Shown here: positions 23,901 to 31,975 of the stretch, piece after piece
Layout of the letters: each line of letters opens with the position of its first letter
Numbering within the stretch: the first letter of the stretch is position 1
Source of the DNA: Bacteroidales bacterium
Lineage (GTDB): Bacteria; Bacteroidota; Bacteroidia; Bacteroidales; UBA932
Direction of reading: 5' to 3'
Length of the DNA stretch: 39,355 nucleotides
NCBI GenBank assembly: GCA_017554335.1
Contig: JAFZIO010000064.1
Coordinates: forward strand, 1 to 39,355
Program-made: the position numbers and the translations under genes
The notes under the pieces: model-generated
What the model was told of the DNA's origin: nothing
The model's input: only the letters and a program-made list of their open reading frames with translations
Databases searched by the model: none

Positions 23901-26900
23901 GCTGTCATACTCCCAAACGGGCGTGTACTTTGAGTGCATGAAGGACCCGGCATCCACCATCTACAATATTCCCATGCTCCTGACGCTCCCGGAAGGAACG
24001 GACGCAACAGCCCTGCAGGACGCTGTCAAAAAGGCAGCCCTCAACCATCCGGAACTCTTTGTGCAGTTCACCAATGACGAAAACGGCGTGGTTCAGGTAA
24101 TGGGCAAAAAGGCCGTTGAGGTGCCTGTAACCCATATGAGCGAAAAGGAGATGGAGGAGTTCCGCCATGGCTTCGTCCGGCCCTTCAACCTGAGCAAGGA
24201 CATACTGTTCCGCTTTGAGATTGTCCAGACGGAAAAAGCGCTTTACCTCTATTGCGACATCCACCACCTGGTCTGCGACGGCTATTCCTACGATGTCCTC
24301 ATCCACGAAATCTGCGACCTGATGGACGGAAAGGAAATAGAGCCGGAGATGTGCACCTACGCCCAGTTTGTGGCAGAGCAGCATGCGGCAGAATCCGGAG
24401 AAGAATTTGCCCGGGCCGCCGATTTCTTCAAGCAGCGTCTTGGAGAGGTGGAAAACGTCACGGAGATCGCCCCGGACCTGGTGAACCCCAAGCCTCAAGG
24501 AGAAAACGGCCGCACCTGTGCCCCCATCCATTGGGCCGACGCCGAGAGTTTGGCCAAGAGCCTGGGTGTGAACCCCTCCGCCGTACTGCTGAGTGCCGTA
24601 TTCTATGCCCTTTCCCGCTTCAGCGGAAGCGACGACGTTTGCATCACTACCATCTCCAATGGCCGAAGCAATCTGAAGGTGGCCGGCACCATGGGTATGT
24701 TTGTGAATACGCTGGCGCTTGCCTCCAAAATCGGCAGCCAGAGTGTGCAGGAGTTCATCCGTGAAAGCGCCGATACCTTTACACAGACGCTCTCTCACGA
24801 GAATTATCCCTTTGCCAAGATAGCCGCCGACTATGGACTGAAGGCCGATATCATGTTTGCCTACCAGGTGGGCGTTCTCAGCGATTACCGTATGGGAGGT
24901 AAGGAAGTGGTTGCCGACGGAACTTCCCTGGAACTGAACGTTCCCAAGTTTAAGATGGCCTTCTATATCATGGAGGTGGAGGGCGTACCCAGTGTGGCCC
25001 TCGAATACCACAACGGGCAGTACAGCCCGGCCCTGATGCAAAGCCTGGCGCATAGCGTGAGCAATGCCGTAAGCGCGTTTGCCAGGAATGCCGATGCTCC
25101 GCTGCGCAGCGTTTCCCTCATGGACGACGCCGGCATCGGAGTGCTGGACTCCTTCAACCAGACCGATGTGGCTTACGATGCCTCTGAGACCATCGTCTCC
25201 CTGTTCCGTAAGCAAGCCGCACAAACGCCTGACAATCTGGCCGTTGTATATCACGACGTCCGCCTTAGCTACAAAGAGGTGGACGAACGCACCGATGCCA
25301 TTGCGGCAAAGATTCAGTCTGTCATTCTGAGCGGCAGCGAAGAATCTGTGGTTTCCGTCCTCGTCGGCCGCTGCGAGTGGATGGTCCTTGCCTCCCTGGG
25401 TGTCCTCAAGGCCGGCTGCGCCTACCAGCCGCTGGATCCCAGCTATCCGTCCGAGCGCCTGAACTATATGATGGAAGATGCGTCGGCGGGCCTCCTTATC
25501 GCCCAGGAAGAGCTGCTGGAGAAAGTGGATTTCAAGGGCCCCGTACTGCTGACCAAGGAGCTGGGAGATGCCCGGTCGGTGCCGGGCATGACGTCATTGC
25601 CGGCCTTGACCGGCAATCTGCCAAAACCGGAGGATTTGTTCATCCTCCTGTACACTTCCGGCTCTACCGGCAAACCCAAGGGTTGCCAGCTGGAGCACCG
25701 CAACCTGGTGGCCTTCTGCAACTGGTACAGGCGCTATTATGACTTAAAGCCTGGCGACAAGGTGGCGGCATACGCCTCCTACGGCTTCGACGCCTGCATG
25801 ATGGATCTGTATCCGGCCCTCACCACGGGTGCGGCCGTATATATCATCGGCGATGACATCCGCCTTAATCTGCCGGACCTGAACGATTACTTCAACCAGG
25901 AAGGCATCACCCATTCGTTCATGACCACCCAGGTGGGCTGTCAGTTTGCCATCAACTGTGACAATCATTCCCTCAGGCATCTGAGCGTGGGCGGCGAGAA
26001 GGTGCTGCCCCTGGATCCGCCCAAAAACTACCGGATGCACAACGGTTACGGCCCCACGGAGTGCACCATCTTTACCACCACCTATCCCATGACGGAGTTC
26101 CAGCAGAACGCCCCTATCGGCAAACCCCTGGACAACCTCAAACTCTTCATTGTGGACAAGGACATGAACCGCCTGCCGATCGGCGCCGTGGGAGAGATGC
26201 TTGTAAGCGGCCCTCAGGTAAGCCGCGGCTACCTGAACCTCCCGGAGAAGACCGCCGAGACCTACATCCAGTGGAACGGACTCAGATGCTATCGCACCGG
26301 AGACGTGGTGCGTTACCTGGAAGACGGGAACGTTCAGTTTGTGGGCCGGCAGGACGGTCAGGTGAAGATTCGCGGCTTCCGCATAGAGCTTAAGGAAGTG
26401 GAAGCCGTGATCCGCGAGTATCCCGGAATCAAGGACGCCACCGTCCAGGCCTTCGACTATCCTAATGGCGGCAAGTTCATTGCTGCATACATCGTCAGCG
26501 ACTCCCAGGTGGACGTGCAGGCTTTGAACGCATTCATCAAAGAGCGGAAGCCTTCTTATATGGTCCCTGCCGCCACCATGCAGCTGGACGCCATTCCGCT
26601 GAACCAGAACCAGAAGGTGAACCGCAGAGCCCTTCCCGCCCCGCAGATTCAGGCCGAAAGCCGGGACTACGTAGCTCCCGCCAATGACCTGGAGAAGCTG
26701 TACGCCGATATCTTCGCCGGCATCCTGTCTATGGACAAGGTGGGCGCAACGGACAACTTCTTCGAGCTGGGCGGCACCTCCCTGATGGTGACCAAGGTGG
26801 TCATCGAGTCGGACAAGGCCGGTCACCACATTGCATACGGCGATGTCTTCGACCATCCTACGCCGCGCCTGCTTGCCCAGTTTGCCGGAGGATCTGCCCC

Positions 26901-28101
26901 GGTGGACAACACGGACACGGAGGTGGAAAACTTTGACTACTCCGGCATCAACGCCATCCTGCAGCACAACAACGTAGACATGTTCATGAAGGGCGAACGC
27001 CAATCTTTGGGCGACGTGCTGCTCACCGGCGCCACAGGCTATCTGGGCATTCACGTGCTGCGTGAGCTCATCGACTCCGACGCTGCTACCATCACCTGCC
27101 TGGTTCGCGGTAAGAATCTGCCCGCTGCCGAGCACAGGCTTAAGAATCTGCTGTTCTACTACTTTGAGACCTCGTTCGCACCGCTGTTCGGCACTCGAAT
27201 CTTCGTGGTTAACGGAGACGTCACATCGGATCTGGAGCCGGGACGCCATATAGACACCGTCTTCAATTGCGCCGCCAATGTGAAGCACTTCTCCAAAGGC
27301 ACCGACATTGAGGATGTCAATATAGGCGGAGCCCGCCGATGCATGGAGTTCTGCCTGCATACCGGCGCCCGTCTGGTACACATTTCCACCACATCGGTCG
27401 GCGAGGTATGGGTAGACCGCGGAGACGGCATGGAAGTGCCCAAGCTGGATGAGCGTAAGCTTTACTTCGGCCAGTACCTGAATAACCGTTACATGCATTC
27501 CAAGTTCCTGGCCGAGAGGCTTATCCTTGACGCCGTGGCGCATCACGGCCTCAGCGCCAAGATTATGCGCGTAGGCAATCTGGCGCCCCGTTACTCTGAC
27601 GGTGATTTCCAGGCCAACTTCAACTCCAACAGCTATATGGGCCGGCTCAAGGTATTCCATACGCTGGGCTGCTGCCCCTACGAAGGCTACGACGAGCTCA
27701 CGGAGATGTCCCCCATTGACGAAACCGCCAAAGCCGTTGTCTTGTTGGCTTCCACTCCCAAGGAATGCACAGTGTTCCAACCTTTCAACAATCACACCCA
27801 GCTGCTGGGAGACGTGCTTCTGCTCATGGAAAAGCTAGGCTCTCCCATGCGCTTCGTGGAGATGTCCGAATTCCAGCAGGCCATCGCCATAGCCAGCCAG
27901 GATCCCCATAAGGCAGGACTGCTGTCGGCTATGCTGGCATACGAAGACCTTGCCCACGGACAAAAGGCGCTGAACATTGAACGCGACAACCGCTATACCT
28001 GCTCTGTACTGCATAGGCTGGGTTTCCACTGGAGCGACACCTCCAGCGAGTATATCCTGCAGATGCTACGGCAGATTGCAGCATTCGGTTATTTTGAATA
28101 G
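20926..28101 (+). CDS. Dimodular nonribosomal peptide synthetase, C-A-T-C-A-T-R
   Basis: 2391 residues. C1 has HHVISDG near 128. A1 has LLYTSGTTGTPKG (~545), NAYGPTE (~676) and KIRGFRIELKE (~784). T1 has GLTSI (Ser925). C2 has HHLVCDG (~1113). A2 has LLYTSGSTGKPKG (~1576), NGYGPTE (~1706) and KIRGFRIELKE (~1814). T2 is FFELGGTSL (Ser1952). The terminal thioester reductase has TGATGYLG (~2034) and the Y2189-x3-K2193 catalytic pair. Reductase-ended two-module NRPSs release dipeptide aldehydes, which can cyclise to (dihydro)pyrazinones; the starter C domain suggests N-acylation of residue 1. By hand I read the specificity residues as D-A-H-F-L-T-A-V-Y-K (A1) and D-A-M-F-L-V-G-I-F-K (A2), which look mainly hydrophobic but match no code I know. 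A1 is short between motifs A2 and A3. Confidence 0.93.
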   Translation: MITPLSQSQLGVYYACVTNKDENTNYQNPVLFDLPQDVAVEAVRKAVYDALCAHPYLASRIVLDDEGVPAVESGTFPALEEAVPVIPVKCLDDVKSGFGKTMDVHAEKLYRSEIYQAQDRAWLYIDFHHVISDGFSMVLFLRELERAFNGKKPAGEMLDGGAIATEEEALRADENKMAEAREWYSKTFCDAAETDSLPLPQCDLGDVQAEICYKHYPLSVSKEEVNAAMRKWDVKESTLMQAAWGLLLAAYGAEDKASWCTAFFGRSDRRSLSTITMMVHTLPVFLQAKGEETLGEVFSALSVQMDKAQQLQYYAYQDAVKDLGLMDQVMFVYQGSVLAGKRGLRFGENMVPYHDLRQLTPGWKLVAELFEDGDGYSLKLGYSTADYADSFMQELAKSYSALIASMVHAETVKDLEYAMPEQVKLLNALNPEIKPAKLPSLVERFKQHVAERPNDIFVVAGDKRLTFAQVDKLTDTIDPSYTVRCGDRVVGFSVPRDEKMVLAPLAIAKAGLTQLPLDASYPEERLEFMKKDASDYNGKDALVLLYTSGTTGTPKGVILTEDNFRQFAHFHTAHIGLGKGSRYASYAGYGFDAYQHDLWACVWAGAQIHIIQDDIRFDLEGINSYLQKEGITHIFMTTQMATQMALNYPDVPGLQWLGTGGEKLLSLDPPAYRLLNAYGPTECTVYVCSHYVDKNEPNIPIGKPNDIAELFIVNRFGKQVPWGCNGELIIAGPQVGVGYLNLPEKTAAAFVEWNGKRVYRTGDVVRYRVNGDIEFVGRKDGQVKIRGFRIELKEVEGVIRQYPGIKDCTVQAFEYPTGGKYIAAYVVADEKVDVKALNAFIMDQKPPYMVPAATMQLDAIPLNQNQKVNKRALPEPVIGAGVEEEDTQAAPLNILEQQLKDMVAAVVNTDAFGLTTDLRMAGLTSILAIKLATQVFKRYGVQLDSQVLTNGASIQSIENEILRHFMTQDDKGVTQDGCHSERSEESSSGPAPLSYSQTGVYFECMKDPASTIYNIPMLLTLPEGTDATALQDAVKKAALNHPELFVQFTNDENGVVQVMGKKAVEVPVTHMSEKEMEEFRHGFVRPFNLSKDILFRFEIVQTEKALYLYCDIHHLVCDGYSYDVLIHEICDLMDGKEIEPEMCTYAQFVAEQHAAESGEEFARAADFFKQRLGEVENVTEIAPDLVNPKPQGENGRTCAPIHWADAESLAKSLGVNPSAVLLSAVFYALSRFSGSDDVCITTISNGRSNLKVAGTMGMFVNTLALASKIGSQSVQEFIRESADTFTQTLSHENYPFAKIAADYGLKADIMFAYQVGVLSDYRMGGKEVVADGTSLELNVPKFKMAFYIMEVEGVPSVALEYHNGQYSPALMQSLAHSVSNAVSAFARNADAPLRSVSLMDDAGIGVLDSFNQTDVAYDASETIVSLFRKQAAQTPDNLAVVYHDVRLSYKEVDERTDAIAAKIQSVILSGSEESVVSVLVGRCEWMVLASLGVLKAGCAYQPLDPSYPSERLNYMMEDASAGLLIAQEELLEKVDFKGPVLLTKELGDARSVPGMTSLPALTGNLPKPEDLFILLYTSGSTGKPKGCQLEHRNLVAFCNWYRRYYDLKPGDKVAAYASYGFDACMMDLYPALTTGAAVYIIGDDIRLNLPDLNDYFNQEGITHSFMTTQVGCQFAINCDNHSLRHLSVGGEKVLPLDPPKNYRMHNGYGPTECTIFTTTYPMTEFQQNAPIGKPLDNLKLFIVDKDMNRLPIGAVGEMLVSGPQVSRGYLNLPEKTAETYIQWNGLRCYRTGDVVRYLEDGNVQFVGRQDGQVKIRGFRIELKEVEAVIREYPGIKDATVQAFDYPNGGKFIAAYIVSDSQVDVQALNAFIKERKPSYMVPAATMQLDAIPLNQNQKVNRRALPAPQIQAESRDYVAPANDLEKLYADIFAGILSMDKVGATDNFFELGGTSLMVTKVVIESDKAGHHIAYGDVFDHPTPRLLAQFAGGSAPVDNTDTEVENFDYSGINAILQHNNVDMFMKGERQSLGDVLLTGATGYLGIHVLRELIDSDAATITCLVRGKNLPAAEHRLKNLLFYYFETSFAPLFGTRIFVVNGDVTSDLEPGRHIDTVFNCAANVKHFSKGTDIEDVNIGGARRCMEFCLHTGARLVHISTTSVGEVWVDRGDGMEVPKLDERKLYFGQYLNNRYMHSKFLAERLILDAVAHHGLSAKIMRVGNLAPRYSDGDFQANFNSNSYMGRLKVFHTLGCCPYEGYDELTEMSPIDETAKAVVLLASTPKECTVFQPFNNHTQLLGDVLLLMEKLGSPMRFVEMSEFQQAIAIASQDPHKAGLLSAMLAYEDLAHGQKALNIERDNRYTCSVLHRLGFHWSDTSSEYILQMLRQIAAFGYFE
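23857..23885. repeat. REP-like repeat inside the NRPS gene, copy 1
   Basis: TTGTCATTCTGAGCGCAGCG followed by AAGAATCTT matches a dispersed repeat found in many bacteria. Here it is translated as CHSERSEES, in the linker between T1 and C2 (residue ~978). The preceding 40 bases (coding MTQDDKGVTQDG) have the same repeat-derived look. Confidence 0.75.
25319..25347. repeat. REP-like repeat inside the NRPS gene, copy 2
   Basis: CTGTCATTCTGAGCGGCAGC followed by GAAGAATCT carries one G more than copy 1. It is translated as SVILSGSEES, in the N-terminal part of A2 (residue ~1467). The extra base puts SEES back in the NRPS frame. Confidence 0.75.
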
Positions 28102-28106
28102 GCAGT

Positions 28107-29129
28107 ATGAAAAGAAAGAGTTGGATGTCCCGCATGGGAATTGTGGTAATTGCCGCTATCATGGTGGAGGCTATTTCCATTGTGCAGTATGAGCGCATCA
28201 ACCGCATTATGGTTGAGGAGGGGCAGGTGGTACAGGAAAACGAAGCTAACGAGTTCCATGCCCGCATACAAACGGTACGCCGGCACCAGGTGGGCTTAGT
28301 CCTGCTGGGTCTGGCCGCTCTTGCCTTTATGATCCGGCGTTACGCCCTTAGCGAACAGAAGCTCAGGGAGGCCGATGAAGAAAACGCCCGGATCGGCGCA
28401 GAACTCAAGGTGGCCTACGACATCCAGCAGAGCATGCTGCCGCCCCGGCAATTTCAACAGGATGAGGTGGAGATTTTCGCTTCGCTGGTTCCTGCCCGGG
28501 AGGTGGGAGGAGACCTTTTCGACTACTATGTCCGCGACGGCAAGTTGTTTTTCTGTATCGGCGACGTGAGCGGCAAGGGCGTTCCTTCGGCCATGCTCAT
28601 GTCGGTGGCTCATTCCATCTTCCGGATGGTTTCCCAAAGAATAAACAGCCCGGCCGAAATCCTGCAGGTGATGAACGAAGAGCTGTGCCGGGGAAATGAG
28701 AACAACATGTTCCTCACCTTCTTCATAGGCTGCCTGGACCTGTATTCCGGTGAACTCACCTTTGCCAATGCCGGCCATAACAAACCGTTCCTGATTTCCG
28801 GGGAAGTAAGCCAATTGGACACCAAGGCAAACTTGCCGCTGGGCGTTTTTCCCGAAACCCGTTTTCAGCAGCAGACCTGCACCCTTTCGCAGGGAACTAC
28901 GCTTGTTCTTTATACCGACGGCCTTACCGAGGCCAAGAACAGTGACAGGAAACAGTTTGGGACAGGTCGGGTGAAAGAAGTCCTTGAAAACTGCCAGAGG
29001 GGCGACGACTTCTCTCCCGAAACGCTTGTAACCGCCCTCACGGAGGCGGTGCACGGTTTCGCTGGCAGTGAAGCCCAGAGTGACGATCTTACCCTCATGG
29101 TCATCAATTATGCTCCAAAATTAAATTAA
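28107..29129 (+). CDS. Membrane SpoIIE/RsbU-type PP2C phosphatase
   Basis: 340 residues, starting 5 nt after the NRPS stop. Two hydrophobic helices (about 8-26 and 62-80) enclose a short extracytoplasmic loop. A coiled-coil-like linker (LSEQKLREADEENARIGAELK) leads to the phosphatase: LVPAREVGGDLFDYY, IGDVSGKGVPSAMLM, FANAGHNKPFLI, LVLYTDGLTEA and SDDLTLMV, all expected for SpoIIE/RsbU Mn-dependent Ser phosphatases. These dephosphorylate STAS antagonists; one is encoded 14 nt downstream. The small extracytoplasmic loop might sense a signal. Confidence 0.9.
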   Translation: MKRKSWMSRMGIVVIAAIMVEAISIVQYERINRIMVEEGQVVQENEANEFHARIQTVRRHQVGLVLLGLAALAFMIRRYALSEQKLREADEENARIGAELKVAYDIQQSMLPPRQFQQDEVEIFASLVPAREVGGDLFDYYVRDGKLFFCIGDVSGKGVPSAMLMSVAHSIFRMVSQRINSPAEILQVMNEELCRGNENNMFLTFFIGCLDLYSGELTFANAGHNKPFLISGEVSQLDTKANLPLGVFPETRFQQQTCTLSQGTTLVLYTDGLTEAKNSDRKQFGTGRVKEVLENCQRGDDFSPETLVTALTEAVHGFAGSEAQSDDLTLMVINYAPKLN

Positions 29130-29143
29130 AAAGTTATAAAGCA

Positions 29144-29446
29144 ATGATTACAAAAATAAAAGAACTTGACGGCAAATACGTTGCCTCGCTGGAAGGAGAA
29201 ATGGATACCGCTGCCGCAGTGGAGGCCGAAGAAATTTTGAAGCCGCTATACAATGCAGGCGGTAAGGATGTCATCATTGACTGCAGCTCCCTGGAGTATA
29301 TCTCTTCCAGTGGCATGCGTATCCTGCTGAGCATCCTGAAGGGAGCAAAAGCAGCTGGAAGCAAGGTCGTGCTGCGCGGCGTCAACGAAGACATTAAGAG
29401 TATCTTCGCACTGACCGGTTTTATTGATATTTTCGAGTTCGAATAA
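29144..29446 (+). CDS. STAS-domain anti-sigma-factor antagonist (SpoIIAA-like)
   Basis: 100 residues. The fold pattern ITKIKELDGKYVASLEGEMD, then VIIDCSSLEYISSSGMRILL, then VVLRGVNEDIKSIFALTGF is that of single-domain STAS antagonists. The phosphorylatable Ser lies in ISSSGM; the usual Asp before the SSG is replaced by Ser. It forms a phosphatase/target pair with the preceding gene. No RsbW-type kinase or sigma factor is nearby, so the partner must be elsewhere. Its 3' end overlaps the convergent patatin gene by 26 nt. Confidence 0.88.
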   Translation: MITKIKELDGKYVASLEGEMDTAAAVEAEEILKPLYNAGGKDVIIDCSSLEYISSSGMRILLSILKGAKAAGSKVVLRGVNEDIKSIFALTGFIDIFEFE

Positions 29447-30317
29447 GGGCGATTCTATTCTTTACAGTATTTTTGAAGATAAGCTCATAATTTTCCACTT
29501 CCTCTGAAAGGCGTTTCTTCTTAGGGAAAACTATTTTTTCCTTGGGCAAGACTCGCGAATATCCATTCTCTTCCAGGACTTTCACAGCGCTCTCATACCC
29601 CCTGAAGAAAAGCTCCTCGATACGGGACATATCGTAAGCCGTACAGCCATAGGTGTCCAATTCTATGAACATATCTGCCTGCGCAGTATCGGACGAGACG
29701 TTCGAGACCATCATCATCAGGAACGAGCGGTAGGCCACTGAAATCAGGTTGTCTTTGTATTTGTCTTCCTCCAGATGATTAAGGCTTAAGGCAATCACTT
29801 TCTCGCACTTCTCCCGTATTGCAGACACCGGCAGATTCTGGAAAGCGCCGCCGTCAACATAGTGAACACCGTTTATGCTCATAGGCTGGAAGATGACGGG
29901 GATTGAGCAGGAAGCAACCACTCTGGGGGCAATCTCTCCTTTGGAAAAAACCTTTGGGACGCCGTGTTCCAAGTCTGATGCAACCAGATACGTCGGGATG
30001 GGAAGGGCCTCGAGGCGCGTGTAAGGCAGATTCTTCCTGATAATCTCTACGAGCGGCTTTGAATTGAAAAGTCCTCCTTTAGGAACGGACGGCATAACGA
30101 TATCCTTGAAGAAGTTCAACCCCTGGAACAGTTCAATCATCTGCTTAGGGGTGAAGCCGGCGGAATAAAGCGTCGCCACCAATGCCCCGGCGCTTGTTCC
30201 CGAGACCACGTCGGGCCGGATACCATACTCTTGCAGCGCCAGCAGGGCGCCGCAATGAGCTGCCGCTTTGGCACCGCCTCCGCTGAAGGCGATGCCCAAT
30301 TTATACTTCTTTGTCAT
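29421..30317 (-). CDS. Patatin-like phospholipase
   Basis: 298 residues. LGIAFSGGGAKAAAHCGAL is the oxyanion-hole loop, GTSAG carries the nucleophile Ser42, and YVDGGAFQNLP provides the dyad Asp. No signal peptide is visible, so it is an intracellular lipase-type hydrolase. It is the last of three overlapping minus-strand genes (17-nt overlap with the upstream gene), all plausibly membrane-lipid related. Confidence 0.9.
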   Translation of the reverse strand: MTKKYKLGIAFSGGGAKAAAHCGALLALQEYGIRPDVVSGTSAGALVATLYSAGFTPKQMIELFQGLNFFKDIVMPSVPKGGLFNSKPLVEIIRKNLPYTRLEALPIPTYLVASDLEHGVPKVFSKGEIAPRVVASCSIPVIFQPMSINGVHYVDGGAFQNLPVSAIREKCEKVIALSLNHLEEDKYKDNLISVAYRSFLMMMVSNVSSDTAQADMFIELDTYGCTAYDMSRIEELFFRGYESAVKVLEENGYSRVLPKEKIVFPKKKRLSEEVENYELIFKNTVKNRIALIRTRKYQ

Positions 30318-31428
30318 ACTCTCCGTATTCGCAACCTATACTCTCCGCATGTATTCGGTCTACCAGGTTTCCGTGGCGGTCGAACAGCTGGACAGTGCCG
30401 ACGCCGTTTCCGCCGTTCCACAGCCGCTTGTGACGCTTGGCGCCGTCCGGGGATTCATAATTCACCAGCAGCATGTCCTTCTTTTCGCAGGTCACATCGG
30501 TGACCATCCGGCCGTAGGTGCTTCGCTGCTCCACGTGCCATATAATCTGCGATTCGGTCTCTTTGCAGTCGAACTCCGTTCGCACACGCGTCCAGGCCTT
30601 GGAAAAGTTGAACTCGTAAGGCTTGCCCTCGTACCAGAAGGCAGACAGGAGCTTGCGCGGAAGAGCCAAGTGGCCTACCTTAGGTCTGCCGCCGCCGATA
30701 TCGAACACGCTGTCCGTGAGTTTCTTGCCGGTAATTTCGCTGGTGAGGTTGTTGGACGACAGCCACACCCAGGGGGAGGTGAAGTCGCGCCCCCAGTTCT
30801 TGTCGGCATATCCGTAGCAGTCTTCCGGACGGACGGTGTAACGGCGGCCGTTCCAGACCACTTCCCCTTCGTATTCGGTCTTCATCCCTTCAGCATGCCA
30901 GAACATCTCGAATGCCTCGGCGTGACGGAACACTTCGTCGGCTCCGAAGCCCACGTTGAACGCCGTTATCTTCTTGATTCTCAAATTCCACGACATTTGC
31001 CCGTCGGAGCACATCCATTCCGGATGCGCTGCGGCGTCTTCTACCTTCACGCTACCGTGTGTACGGTCTTCGGTGAGGAAGCAGTCGTCCGCCTCCACGC
31101 TGAACGGGACGCCCCAGTCAACCTTAATCTGTTTCCAGCCCCAGAATCGATGCAGCTGCGCAGCACCTTCGCCCCAGGCGCCAGCCTTCACCATCAGATA
31201 CGAAGGATTCGCCGGCTTCCCGGGAATCTGGCCGAATACCGGTTCCTCCCCTCCGAGAGCGGGATTACAGAGGAAGAACTCTATAAAGAAGGGCTTTTCC
31301 TCCCCCGTCTCAGCGTCATGTCCCGTGAAAGAATGCCACCACCAATCGTAGCCCTGATGCGCCTGCAGACCATATAACTGACACGCGTCGCGTGCAATAT
31401 CGTGTATATTGAAACCCGTCTTTGTCAT
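30301..31428 (-). CDS. Tocopherol cyclase-like family protein
   Basis: 375 residues with the beta-barrel-type motifs of the tocopherol cyclase/AttH-like group: GYDWWWHSFTGHD, FFIEFFLCNP, WNLRIKKITAFNVGFGA, MKTEYEGEVVWNGRRYTV and YADKNWGRDFTSPWVWLSSNN. Plant members cyclise prenyl quinols, but bacterial members are mostly uncharacterised and may only bind lipids or carotenoids. It overlaps a methyltransferase-like gene by 4 nt and the patatin gene by 17 nt, so the three are translated together. Confidence 0.8.
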   Translation of the reverse strand: MTKTGFNIHDIARDACQLYGLQAHQGYDWWWHSFTGHDAETGEEKPFFIEFFLCNPALGGEEPVFGQIPGKPANPSYLMVKAGAWGEGAAQLHRFWGWKQIKVDWGVPFSVEADDCFLTEDRTHGSVKVEDAAAHPEWMCSDGQMSWNLRIKKITAFNVGFGADEVFRHAEAFEMFWHAEGMKTEYEGEVVWNGRRYTVRPEDCYGYADKNWGRDFTSPWVWLSSNNLTSEITGKKLTDSVFDIGGGRPKVGHLALPRKLLSAFWYEGKPYEFNFSKAWTRVRTEFDCKETESQIIWHVEQRSTYGRMVTDVTCEKKDMLLVNYESPDGAKRHKRLWNGGNGVGTVQLFDRHGNLVDRIHAESIGCEYGEYDKEV

Positions 31429-31898
31429 AAAAAACGCCTTACTTTCTTTTTATAGTCCAGATACTCCTGCCCGAAATCCGTCTCCAGCCGTTTCTCTTCC
31501 GAACGGACCTGCAACATCATAACTGTTGCAATAGCAGCAAAAACAAGCAGTGCCCAAACGTTCCAGACAGCAATCAGCACACCGATATAATAAAGATACG
31601 TTCCGGTCAACATAGGATTCCTGCTCCATTTGTACGGACCGTCCGTCATCAAGTGCTTAGTCCGGGGAGCCACCTCATGTCCCATGGCGTCAAATGGATT
31701 GCCCTTCCCTACCCGCTTCATGTACACAATGCTCCAGACGCTAAGAGCCAGTCCGGCAAGCGCAATAATGATGGCCAGACATAAACGGGCAACGGGAATC
31801 TCCGCCAGTGATGGCATTCCCGCCACCAGCCACATCAACGCAGGAATTCCAGCGATAAAGATGATAAAACCTAGAAGGTAACCCAGAATCTGTTTCAT
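31425..31898 (-). CDS. Isoprenylcysteine carboxyl methyltransferase / PEMT-like membrane protein
   Basis: 157 residues with about four membrane helices. The C-terminal half has HLMTDGPYKWSRNPMLTGTYL...EEKRLETDFGQEYLDYKKKVRRF, the signature of the ICMT/NnrU-like methyltransferases that use S-adenosylmethionine on lipid-like substrates. It is the first gene of the overlapping three-gene unit; a weak TATCTTAG box lies at 31922-31929. The substrate is unknown. Confidence 0.85.
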   Translation of the reverse strand: MKQILGYLLGFIIFIAGIPALMWLVAGMPSLAEIPVARLCLAIIIALAGLALSVWSIVYMKRVGKGNPFDAMGHEVAPRTKHLMTDGPYKWSRNPMLTGTYLYYIGVLIAVWNVWALLVFAAIATVMMLQVRSEEKRLETDFGQEYLDYKKKVRRFL

Positions 31899-31950
31899 CT
31901 ATGCTTTATAATATGTTTCTGCTAAGATAGCTATTTTACGATGAAAACAG

Positions 31951-31958
31951 TATATTTG
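31951..31958 (+). promoter_or_regulatory. -7 box
   Basis: TATATTTG, 17 bp before the ATG at 31976. Confidence 0.6.
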
Positions 31959-31975
31959 TTCGTGTACTGCTAATT

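Noticed and set aside
22093-27795. Long minus-strand frames opposite the NRPS (22093-23616, 23905-25254, 25744-27795)
   Set aside because: The opposite strand carries a complete, motif-rich NRPS; these are codon-usage shadows.
28107-29446. A sigma-factor or RsbW kinase gene within the NRPS operon
   Set aside because: Only the phosphatase and STAS antagonist are present; no kinase motif was found in either direction.
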